From Chrysomallon squamiferum (lineage: Eukaryota > Mollusca > Gastropoda > Neomphalida > Peltospiridae): 64,000 nucleotides of DNA. The translations under genes were made by a program, and so were the position numbers. Shown here piece by piece: positions 35,401 through 46,090 of the stretch. The DNA is taken from assembly GCA_012295275.1 (NCBI GenBank), contig CM022670.1, positions 6,502,161 through 6,566,160 of the forward strand, written 5' to 3'. Positions within the stretch are counted from its first letter, which is position 1; every line of letters begins with the position of its first letter. The notes beneath the pieces are model-generated. The model was not told the origin of the DNA and searched no databases. It saw nothing but the letters and a program-made list of their open reading frames with translations.

Positions 35401-38400
35401 ATAAACAGTTAAATTGTAAAACTCAGTTAAGTAATGTGACCTTGTTACACACTCTAAAGAATAAAAGTTACATAAATATTATGTTATGCAGCTCATTCAT
35501 TACACAGTTGTTTTGTCTGCATTTCAACATCCATAGAAAAATAAAATTAATTACAGTATTAGCACTAAGAAACACCAGAGATGATAATAATTACACTGTC
35601 ATCTAACAAAGATGTATTGTTCTTAATGCTGATATGTTGTAATACTAAAGAATTTCAGTAATGTATATTGTAGAATAATAATGAAAACAGAACAGTAATG
35701 AAAAAATATATAAAAAATATATAATAATGCAGTTTATGACATGTTGCAGGACGACAGTGAATCAAGTTATGATCAATGACTACACAGGGGAGCAAGATGA
35801 CAGTGGGACCATCCACCTGCCTAGTATCTTCACACACCTACCTCACCTGACAGGACATCCAGAAAGCATGAGACCAGCATTCAGGATTTCCAAAAACAGA
35901 CATGGAGGTTAGATATCTTCAAAAATTACCTCTGAAAGTTTTCTGAAAACTAGACATGATATTTCAATGAGTAATTGTTTCTTCAAGCAATACAATCTAT
36001 ATTCATTTTAGGTGTACAAAATAACAGTGATTGACAAACATACACATCTTAAATATAATACAACTATAAAAATGTTTGCATTTAACACATATTTTCCCCC
36101 TTATCCTTTCTGTGTTATGAGTATTTCTGTTGCATGAGTATTTACTTTACAATCATCGTCATAAAAACACAAGAGTAAAATGTAAGCAGTTATTTCATGT
36201 GAGATATTGCCTGCATTTAAACTTATCTTTGACACTGTCGGTAATGTTTGGTATGAGTGGAAGCCAGGTAAACACTTGTTGAATAATAAGATAATAGCTA
36301 CATCAACATGTGATACACAGCTTTGTTATCAGAGATAACATGACTCTATCAAACAGTACGTGTACAGAAACAGACATACACATAAAAACACCCAAACGTG
36401 CAGAAACACAGACACACACACACACACATATTATAAGATTACATTTTTTTAATACTTTTCTGTCTTTCGTTTATCTTTTTCTTTTTTTTCTTTTGACTTT
36501 CTGTGATCCTAATAGTAGTCACAACTAAACATTGTAGATATATTGTTCTGAGATAAATATTACATAGCTCTCGCTAAAACTTCACGAAGGTCATTATTAA
36601 GCCATGAAATAAATTTTAAACATTTCAGGAATATTTAATTTCTTTTATTTTTTTTTTTTAGATGTTCTGTAAATTTCTTTTAAATAAGCCAGTTATTTTT
36701 AGTATTTTAAAATGTATGGAAAATATATATAAAAATATCACTGAATGGTGACAGTAAAAAAACAAGTTTGAGAAATATTTTATTTATTTACAAATGTAGT
36801 TTATTTTTAATTTATTAATTTTTTTAATTATAATTTTTTTTTTTATAGTATCCATAGTGATGGGTGTACCAACAATAAAAAGAGAAAAAATCAGCTATTT
36901 AACAGAAACTCTGCGTTCTTTAATTGATGAGCTGAACCCCGAAGAAAAGGAAGACTGTTTGATTGTCCTCTTTATTGCTGAGGTTATTTTAACTATATTA
37001 TATGACAATTATATTAATGAGTTTATTTAACTTTTTGATAGCAGAGGTTATTTAAACTTGATTATATGACAATTATATGAAAATTTACCTTATGAAACAT
37101 ACAAATTAACAGAGTTCAGGTTTAACCTGAAATGGGACATGAATAGAGAATTAAACTGCAATTAAATCGGTACAGAGTTAAACAAATGTTCACATACACG
37201 ACTTTTATTTTGATGTCACACCCATTTCCACGTCTTGTCAGATTACAAAGAAATGCCTCATTGAATATTGGTAGTCATGGACAGTTAACTTGACAAGTTT
37301 CTAAAATCTGGGAATACAAAAAGTGCTTCAAACCTTTTTTTTGTTTTTTTCGTGTTGCTGGTGTTAGAAAAGTATCTATATAGCTTTTTCAGTAAAAAAA
37401 ATAAAAAAATAAAAAATAAAATTATAACTGCGACAGTTTCCTGTGCTTGTTTATCGATACTTTAATTCTCAGTTTAATGTGCAGGATTACATGGACCAGC
37501 ACAATATTAGTAACATAGTTTTAAAGATGCATCACACAGTTTCCTGTTTGGCATTTGATTACAAAATTATGTTTTGTCCTTCATTTTGCAAACGTTAGTG
37601 AATGTATAGTCACTTCTTAATTTGCATAGATGATAAATTTCTAAAACTTCAGAATAGTGTCCTAGGAGTAGATAAAGATAATAAATTATGCTTTACAATA
37701 TGTCAGAATGTTCATCTACATTAGTAATGTGTTACGAATTGCATATGGTTTGGTCACATAATGTTTTATGAGAAGTGACTCAAACAAATATAAGCAGGGT
37801 AATGCATAATCATTACAAATACAAATAAGGTAATGCATAATCATTACAAATACAAATAAGGTAATGCATAATCATTACAAATACAAATAAGGTAATGCAT
37901 AATTATTACAGACGTAAGTCCATTTTAATATGCAGAAACTAATCAATATTTTCATTTTCTGTTTCAGCCTTGGGATGTTCAGTATGTGAAAGATTTGGGT
38001 TACAAAGTAAACAAACTGTGAGTGAGATTTCTCTGTAGTTCCTTATCTTGTTTTTGTATAAGATGTGACTTTATTTAGTGTAAAAACTGGCTAGTATTAA
38101 CTTAATTCTGTGAGAAAAACACAGATGTTTTGGGGTCTTTTTTTTTTTTACTTATCCATTGCTTATCTGTTATGCTGAATAATTATTTATTGTATGAAAT
38201 TATTTTCTTTATCCTATATGCATATGAAAAAACCCCACTTTCTTATGACAATAGCCAATTATTTAATGCAATTTAAAGATCTTTATAAATAATTTTTTAT
38301 TAAGAGATCAAAGTTTATCTTTTCTTAATATTAAGATTTACCATTTCTGAGAGAAACAAGTATTCTTACTATATGTACACCCAAAAAGAAATATGCTTCT

Positions 38401-39146
38401 AAAAACCCAGAATTTATTTGATATTCATTTTACATCTGACATTTTAATCAAATCATTAAAAGTCATTCAGTTCAATGAGCTGTAATTTTATCTTAATCAA
38501 TGACCACCTGTTACTGTAATGTAACTTGTAACAGTTTAAAGTTACATCATTGACGTATACATAAATATATCATTATTTTATATTTTTAAATATCAGATAT
38601 TATTTCCCATAATATTTAAAGCCTGATATATGTAGAATATGATGTCAAAAACATGATAGTTTTGTTGTTACAAAAAATAAATACAATATTTAGATGTGTT
38701 TTACTGATATTGTTGAAATAAATGACTTTTTCAGATTCAGGGAACATATAGAAAGTGGACTACTTGAAATAATAGCACCCCCTGCAGGATTTTACCCTGA
38801 TTTAGATCACCTCAAAGAAAATTTTGGGGATCCAAAAACTCGTGTCAGGTAAAGCTGCTTATATATAAATTTAATAAAAATTAGTAGATTTTTGGTGGAT
38901 GCTTACATATCTTTTCTGTGTGTGTGTGCGTTTGTGTGCATGCATGTAAGTATATATTTGTTTATGGGTGTGTGTCAGCACACCACATAATGATTTACAT
39001 TAGTGTTCCAGGATAAGATAAAATAATGTGAATTTGATCATTTTTCTCTAGAACTTATATTTAGACAAATTATTAAATAAAATGCATTTGTTTTTTTCTA
39101 TATATGAAATTTATTTTGGTATATGTGTAATATATGTTCCATTTTT

Positions 39147-39208
<62 letters not shown>

Positions 39209-42200
39209 TATTCTTTCCTTTTTTAGATGGAGAACAAAGCAAAATCTTGATTATTCATTTCTCATGCTGCATGCAAGAAGTCGAGGTGTTTATTATGTTC
39301 AGGTAAACCCAGATTTTTATATGTTGTGAATTGAACCACAGTAGGTTGAAAGTTTTGTCCACTGAAGGCTTGCTTGAACAGTTACCCGGTGGAAGCATGT
39401 CAGAAATTAACTTCCCCACTAGCATAATATATAGTCACCCACAAAAGTGAATGTATGTAAAATCCGTCACATTACATGTAGCATGACCTTCAGTGTTCTT
39501 AGGCATGGATTTAATGATATTAATATATAAGTGAAATGATATATATATATTCAATGCTTCACCAACTTTCGTAATTTTAATTATTTTCATTTGTCTAAAT
39601 GAGAAGATATTTTTCATTCGTGTAATCACTAATGTTCTCCATTTTATTTTGTGGATGTGAGAAGAAAAGGTTAGATGATCTTAAAAATTTATTTCGTAAC
39701 CAGAAATGTAAAGCAGATATGTGAAATAATTATTATTAACTCAGTTTGCTTACAATATAATGTTATATAATAATGATCGCTAACAAAGACGGATTATTCA
39801 GGGTAACTATAAATGTTGTCAGAATGTTCTGGAACCCTTTTCAAAGTAAAATTTAAAAAACAGATTGAAGTACAATAGTTGATCACTTCTTTTTGCTGCA
39901 CAAATTCAGTTATTTCCCAATCCAACTAGTGTATCTGACTGATCAGTATTTGTTTTAATGCACAAGTACTGGAAGGTCTAATAATTATTTATTGCTCTTC
40001 ACATCATTTACAGGAATAACCTAAAGTTCATTGTAATTATGCATTCAGTTATAATGGAGTATTTTATTATTTTTAATATTATTATTTTTGTTTTTTGTTA
40101 TTGTTATTATTACTGTTTTTATTTTCAGTCTCTGATTTAATGTAGTTTTGTGTATTTTGTTTATTTATATTTATTTTCTTACATTTGTGGATATCTTTTG
40201 TTCAGGTGCATGCCAGTCGGTTCTCTGCGGTAATTGTCTGTGTAAACTGGTAAAGGATTGTTTTCAAAACAATTTATATTTATAATACTGTTAAACTAAA
40301 TGTTTTCACTGAGGCTTTCTTCTATTTCACTCATCCTTAATATTTTATTAATTTTTATTTTTTATTTGTTTGTTTTTTTGTTTTTTGTTTATACGTTTTC
40401 AAACTGTCATTTATAAATATATATATGCATATATAATTTTTGTTTGAAATGCTCTTTTGATTATTTATATGCACTCTATATTTAAATTTTAAAATATGTT
40501 AGTAGCAAATAACTGTAAAACAAAACTAAGAGTGTTCACCAACATTTTTAAATAATAATATAACATCCTTCTGCTTGTAAGATCTAAACTCAATTCTTTA
40601 GTCAATTAACATAAAAAATCACCTATCTGTGTTTAAAAACCTATAATTACATAAATAATCAAAGAAAATAATTTAATAATAAATGCACAGTTCACAACTA
40701 ACCTGAGTTATTTTTTTAACCACACCTTTATAGTTTGTTGTTATTAACAACACTGAATTGAAAATAAATAGTATGTAGATGTATCATGTATTCTGTTTGC
40801 TATAATAAAATATAAAAGGTTTGTCAGTTAGAAATTGTTACTGAAAAATTAAAATTGTGTTGCATATTTATATAATTCTTTAATGTCAGAAGTCTTTATC
40901 ATAAACTCTTAAAATAAATAAACAGGAAGAATAAATTTGATTAATTGTATCTGCATGTGTGTGTGTGTGTGTGTGTGTATCTGCTAGATGATTTAATAAA
41001 TATTCACATAACTTTGGTGATATATATAATTTCAATAAAATTTCATTTAATATAGATTTTATTTAACACATTTTAGTATGTTATTGTTTAAAATTAATCT
41101 TGAAAGACTTTTATTTTGTATTTTTTTTACAGATAATCCATGTTTTAACTTACTTTCACTTTTTAAAAATTGTTATTGTTTTATGTCTTTATTTTTGTTG
41201 TTTAATATTACTGGTTTTGTTTTATTTTGTTAAATCTCTTGTTACTTTCATTGAAAATAACTGCTTAAAATATATATTTTTAAATGATTTTATTTGTCTT
41301 CCAGCATGGTAAGTAAATATGAAGAGAGTTTAATGATTGTGTAACAGAAGATTTTTTTTTTTTTTTTACACCTCATTTTTAATACTTTTAGAAAATCTTT
41401 CAGAAATCCATTGACAGTTTCTAAAACAATTAAAATTGGAAATTAATATTTATGGATTTTTTATTTTCATTTGTTTGAAAATACTGTGTAAAATAAAGTG
41501 AATTAAAAGATGGATATAAGAAGTAAACTGTTAAAATAAAACAGTGTTGTTGTGTTGACAGCTGGAGGATGATGTGATAGCTAAACCTGGCTACCTTTCA
41601 GTGATGAAGACATTTGCACACCAGCAGAAAACAGACGACTGGATACTACTGGAGTTCTCTGCTCTTGGATTTATAGGTGATGCTAAAAATACATACATCT
41701 GATTTTTTTTAATAAATAAAATAAACAGAAACACACCTAAATCCACCCATAGTTTGCATTAACCTCAACTGTTAATATGTTAAATAATGCATTCTGATTT
41801 TTTTTTAAGAGTTGTTTATTATTTATATGATATTTTATATTGAATCACGTTATTTCTTATTTACATGTTTTTTGGAATATATAAATATTGGATCATTGTG
41901 CATAAAAACAAAATATTTCAAATCAATTGGTGTATAAAATAATTTATACTGTATTTTATTATTACTGAAATAAATATTCAGTATGTTGATGTTGTGTTTG
42001 TTTGCAGGTAAAATGTTCAAATCAGCCGATCTTCCATTTGTTGTAGAGTTCTTCCTCATGTTTCACGCAGACAAACCCATCGACTGGTTGCTTGACCATC
42101 TGCTCATGGTCAAAGTGTGCAACCCAGAAAAGGACCAGGTCAGTGTGTGATTCGTTTTACTGACTTTGTGGTAGAGACAGAACATTTAAATAATTCAAAC

Positions 42201-44363
42201 ATGTTACTACTTATAAATATCTGTCTGCATGCACACACGCACGCACACATGCACAGACATTCAGACATCTATCTCTTTCGCCCTCTTTAAGTTATTTATT
42301 TATTTCTCAAGGTAAATTTGTTGATTGCTTTTAATTGATAATCCATAAGAAAATGTCTCCTTTCACTTCTGTTTCACAAAAATGAAGAAATCAGAATAAA
42401 TAAATAATGTAAATAAAGAAATAAGAATAAAGAAATAATGTAAATAAAGAAATAAAAAAATAAAAATGTAAATAAAGAAAAAAAATAATAATAATGTAAA
42501 CAAAGAAATAAAAATAAATATATAATGTAAATAAAGAAAAAAAAAAAAAGAAAAAAAAAGGAAATAAAGAAATAAGCTCTGTGTTACAGAAACACTGCAG
42601 TCGAATGAAGCTAGCCGTCCGAAGAAGATTCAAACCGTCCCTGTTTCAGCACATTGGCATTACTTCTTCCTTGAAGGGCAAAGTCCAGAAACTAAAGGTA
42701 CTCATTATCAATTAGAAAATTCCTTTATTTCAGTTTTATTACAGGCAACGTCATCGGGTTCAGGGAATTTGCAGAAAATGGTTGTTTTAAAATCAGTGGT
42801 TTTATTCCTTTGTTCTTTTGCCATCATAGCTATCTATTCTAATAAATAAAACTTGGTGATGAATAAAACACTGTATTTATAAATCTCTGTGTTTAGGACA
42901 AAGATTTTGGGAAGCTTGGACTTTATCGAGCACATGTGAATCCATCGGCCACTCTGTCAACCTCGCTGAAAACCTACAAGAAATACCAACTCATCAAAGC
43001 CTACGTTGGGGAAACTTTCTTCTGGGCCACCAACCCCAATGATGGGGACGTTATTGATATAAAATTTACACCACCCGTAGACATTGAAAAGTATTTGTTT
43101 TACTTTAGTTTTCCCTTTTGTAACTTGTACACTTTATTGTACTTATTGTTGTATCAGAATTGTGTTTTGTTAATCTAACAGTGTACTTGTCTTAATGACC
43201 ATAATTAAATGTGAAAAATTTGTAGTTATTCTTAACTGTTGTTTATATATTTTGTTTATTTATTTATTTATTTATTTATTTACTTATTTATTTATTTATT
43301 TAATTTGTTTTTATATTATTATTATAATTTTATTTATTTTTTTTTTTTTTTTTTTACAGTTGTTATTTCAGAAAAAAAGTTTGTGTATATATAAATAACA
43401 ATTTATATTGCACCTATTGATTTTGAATTTTACTTTATATATTTCCCGTCTGAGTTAAAAGCATATTTAATTAAAATACAGCTACTTGCATACTCACGCA
43501 CTCATATGTTTGTACTTGTTTTCACAGGTTTTTGTTCCGCAGTGGTAATGCTGATCACATGGATGATCGTTTATACGATGCAACTCTTGAAATTCTTCCA
43601 GCTGAGCCCCCCAAGGGGCCTGTGTATTTGCCAAAGTTAGGGTTTGAAAAACAAGCAAAAGACGATGGTTATTATGTTATAGGACAGTTCAATGACAAAG
43701 GTTTTGCAGAGGGTGAGGTTCCAGTCAGCTTGGGAAAGACAGATGTGCTGCGAATACACTTCCATTCCAAGAGTGAAAACTGGGTAATTCTGAGTGAGGT
43801 AAGAAATCATAATTTCACCATAATAGTATTTGTGTCTGTGTGTTATGCAATGAAATTAAATTGTACTCTCCGTTAAATGAACAAACATTTATGTCATGTA
43901 AACATAATAATAAATAATTAATTAAAAAATGTTTATTATAAAGAAATAAACATCAGCTATTTTAGTTTAGCTTAATAACATTACTACTACTAATAAACTG
44001 CTCTAGAAACCTGAAATAATTGTTCAGTCCTCTATAATGTTCTATATTTTAAAATGAAGAATAAGCATTTTACCTACCAACATGTTAAATGGGCTGAAGT
44101 GATTGTTGATTTTTAAAATGTAATTAAAATGTCTGTTTGTTGTTAATTATAAAATATTTATTTATAATTTATATTAAAATGATTTTTTTTTTTTTTTTTT
44201 TTTTTGATAGCAAAATTTAATATATTCACAATTCATATTAAAATGTTTTGTATCTAATTAAGAGTAAAATAAGTGTGTAATTAATATTAAAGCAATATAT
44301 ATATATATAATAAAATATTGTGTATTTATTTTACAGATACTGATCAAGGAAAGGAAAGGATAA
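32046..44363 (+). CDS. MGAT4B: Alpha-1,3-mannosyl-glycoprotein 4-beta-N-acetylglucosaminyltransferase (GnT-IV)
   Basis: A GT54 enzyme that adds the beta-1,4 GlcNAc branch to the alpha-1,3 mannose arm of N-glycans in the Golgi. Exons: 32046-32139, 33381-33552, 35750-35907, 36849-36982, 37968-38017, 38735-38848, 39227-39302, 41562-41676, 42008-42138, 42590-42697, 42897-43090, 43528-43798, 44337-44363. All borders are AG/GT, phases agree, and the product is 547 aa (vertebrate MGAT4A is 535). Residues 1-31 form a type II signal anchor (MRMRVRLRN, then a hydrophobic stretch). A short stem region (33-90) follows. The catalytic domain shows [21 protein letters not shown], the acidic LEDD at 267-270 expected to bind the sugar-nucleotide metal, [20 protein letters not shown] and VKVCNPEKD. 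The C-terminal part (about 400-547) matches the GlcNAc-binding lectin-like domain. Details such as IAE, KDFGK and WVILSE favour MGAT4B over MGAT4A, but an invertebrate single copy may predate that split. Confidence 0.96.
32085..32295. repeat. 102-bp tandem duplication of MGAT4 exon 1 donor region
   Basis: The exon end and donor 'tctttcttctcacaaaatgg' plus the T-rich intron start recur exactly 102 bases later (32131 and 32233 for 'cacaaaatggtaag'). The second copy is intronic and has a few substitutions but keeps an intact AATG/gtaag donor. Confidence 0.95.
32440..32472. repeat. (CA)n microsatellite in MGAT4 intron 1
   Basis: A CA run of about 32 bases. Confidence 0.9.
32505..32712 (+). repeat. 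Dispersed repeat, copy A
   Basis: About 200 bases in MGAT4 intron 1 resemble 35450-35650 in intron 2. The best-matched core runs from 'cagttgttttgt' through 'atccatagaaaaataaaat' and 'agtattagcactaag' to 'acaccagagatgataataa' and beyond, with scattered substitutions and no long gaps. No coding content, tRNA-like head or terminal inverted repeats could be seen. Confidence 0.85.
32722..32786. repeat. 33-bp tandem duplication in MGAT4 intron 1
   Basis: Two adjacent copies of 'catagttggctattacatat' plus 'tttcatcta', differing by one base (acgtag versus acatag). It follows copy A of the dispersed repeat directly. Confidence 0.85.
35450..35650 (+). repeat. Dispersed repeat, copy B
   Basis: Intron 2 counterpart of 32505-32712, in the same orientation. 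Both copies start at 'acactctaaa' and end around 'ttgttgtaata'/'atgttgtaata', which sets approximate element borders. It ends about 100 bases before MGAT4 exon 3. Confidence 0.85.
37798..37915. repeat. 31-bp tandem repeat in MGAT4 intron 4
   Basis: Four copies at 37798, 37829, 37860 and 37891 (exact 31-base spacing) of a unit starting 'ggtaatgcataatcattaca'. It lies about 50 bases upstream of the small exon 5 (50 bp). Each unit holds an ATGCATAAT motif resembling POU-homeodomain sites. Confidence 0.95.
39148..39210. repeat. (ATT)n microsatellite at MGAT4 exon 7 acceptor
   Basis: A pure ATT run of about 60 bases ends 16 bases before the exon 7 acceptor TTTTTTAG/atgg at 39226. It occupies the place where a branch point and upstream pyrimidine tract would normally lie. 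Confidence 0.95.
40956..40980. repeat. (GT)n microsatellite in MGAT4 intron 7
   Basis: A short GT run in the 2.26-kb intron between exons 7 and 8. The rest of that intron (39303-41561) is AT-rich with no other recognisable feature. Confidence 0.85.
42390..42565. repeat. Degenerate A-rich 'aataaagaaata' repeat in MGAT4 intron 9
   Basis: Tandem units like 'aatgtaaataaagaaataa' of varying length, ending 25 bases before exon 10. Confidence 0.85.
43252..43355. repeat. (TTTA)n and poly-T in MGAT4 intron 11
   Basis: About ten TTTA units followed by ATT units and a T tract. The open frame over it is an artefact. Confidence 0.9.
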
Positions 44364-46090
44364 TCACAAACAAAAAATCATAGCACTTCTGTTTGTATGG
44401 CAGTAACATATAGCTGTGTTTGTTATGAAGGAACCACATTTTTTTTTTTTCAGTATTTCATAAACAACAAAGTGTATGTTAGTGAAACATATGAGTCTGT
44501 TTGTCTCAATCATGGTGCTGTAAACCATTTTTGTGTCTGTCCACCAGAATGCCAAACCATCTTACATTTATCTACATTTTAAATTGGTTCTTCTTGCTAG
44601 TCTTATTATTTGTTGCGATTTTATTTATTATATTTTATCATTAAGTGGTATTACATGTTAATTTGTTTTGTTTTGTTTTTTGTATTTTTGTCCTAGATAA
44701 AGGTAACAGCATTAGGAATGTAACATATTTTAGATTTTACATGTTGAACTCAGAATTATGTAGTTTAATTACATCTAGATAAATGTAACAGGCATTAAGA
44801 ATGTAACATATTTTGGATTGTACATGTTGAACACAAAATTGTGCATTTTAATTTAATCCAGATAAATGTAACAGCATTAAGAATGTAACATATTTTAGAA
44901 TTTATGTGTTGGAACTCAAAATTATCCTGTTTAAATATCTTTTGTTAATTGCATAAAATTTAAAAAAGTAAAAAAGAATAGAATTAAAAAGAAATGGGAT
45001 GTTTCTAGGGTTGATAAATTTGTTTTAAATTAAAAAAATAAATTTCTTAAAATTTTAGAAAATAGGCTTTTTATAACTTGTTTTTTATTTGACAGATATA
45101 TGTAATGTAATAAAATACTTTTTTTTTTTTTTTTTTTAAATTGATGAATATTTTAGGCCAAAGAAAAGTTTTACAATAATGTTTAAAAGCAAATTTCTAG
45201 AATTGTCCAACAGGATAAATACCTATTTATTTGAATTTATTAATTTGTATTTGTATTATATGTATGTACATATTAGTTCAGTGGCTTTGTTTTTTTGTTG
45301 TTCAGTCTCCTTATTACTGCCACTTCATCCTGTTATGTTTTTTTTTCACTTATGTCTGGTAACCAAGATTTGCACAGTAAAATCATCTACCTCACACTAG
45401 GGCACACAGAGCTCTTGGAATACAACGAAAAACTTGGCCACCACAGGAGCAATACTTGTTTCTTTTAAGTGTCTGTTACATACAAAAATAACCATTGCAC
45501 TTGGCTCCAATTTTCAGATTTTTTTTTTTTTTTTTTCTAGATCATTGTTGAAAATATTTTTGTATGAATATAGGATGTGTGTTAATATATTCTCTTTTAC
45601 TGTTTAAATTAGTTTCTAAGTTAAATTTATTGTTTTAAAATCACGACTTTTATCACATTTTGATACTTTGTAAAGTTTATAACAGAATGGAATGTTTTTA
45701 ATGTTTTATTTTTTCATAATCTGTGTTGAAACGTAATGATGAAAGAATTCTACTTGGTCACTTTCGGTTCAAATCCTATCGGCTGATTGATAGTTGTTTT
45801 TGTTTATAAATTGTGATAGTCAAATTTTTTAAAGTTACAGTAGCATGTGAAATATTATTACTTTTTTATGTTTCAGATAGACTAGCTATTTAAATAGAGA
45901 TGACATTTTTCTCTTCTGTGCAGTTATGATTTAGAATATTGAAATACTGCAAAAAGCTGTTTACTGAAGCGTGAAATCTAGTCATGCATCATGGTATACT
46001 GCCATTTTTTTCAGTGAATATTAAATCTTGTCGATATTGTTTTCATAAAATAAACACTTACATATAAACATTTTAATAATGATTACTTGA
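44364..46090 (+). other. MGAT4 3'UTR (extent uncertain)
   Basis: Sequence after the TAA stop is AT-rich. Candidate poly(A) signals AATAAA occur at about 45109 and 46049. No frame here shows protein similarity. Three copies of an 82-83-bp repeat lie at 44695-44940. Confidence 0.5.
44695..44940. repeat. 82-83-bp tandem repeat, three copies, in the MGAT4 3' region
   Basis: Units start with 'agataaa(t/g)gtaacag' at 44695, 44777 and 44860 and contain 'aagaatgtaacatatttt' and 'atgttgaac'. They begin 330 bases past the stop codon, so they are probably in the mature transcript. Confidence 0.9.

Noticed and set aside
41100-41312. Plus-strand frame in MGAT4 intron 7
   Set aside because: Phe/Leu/Tyr-rich translation of T-rich intron DNA just before exon 8; no similarity.
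45760-45790. tRNA B-box-like GGTTCAAATCC
   Set aside because: No A box upstream, and the T-arm stem does not pair; likely chance.
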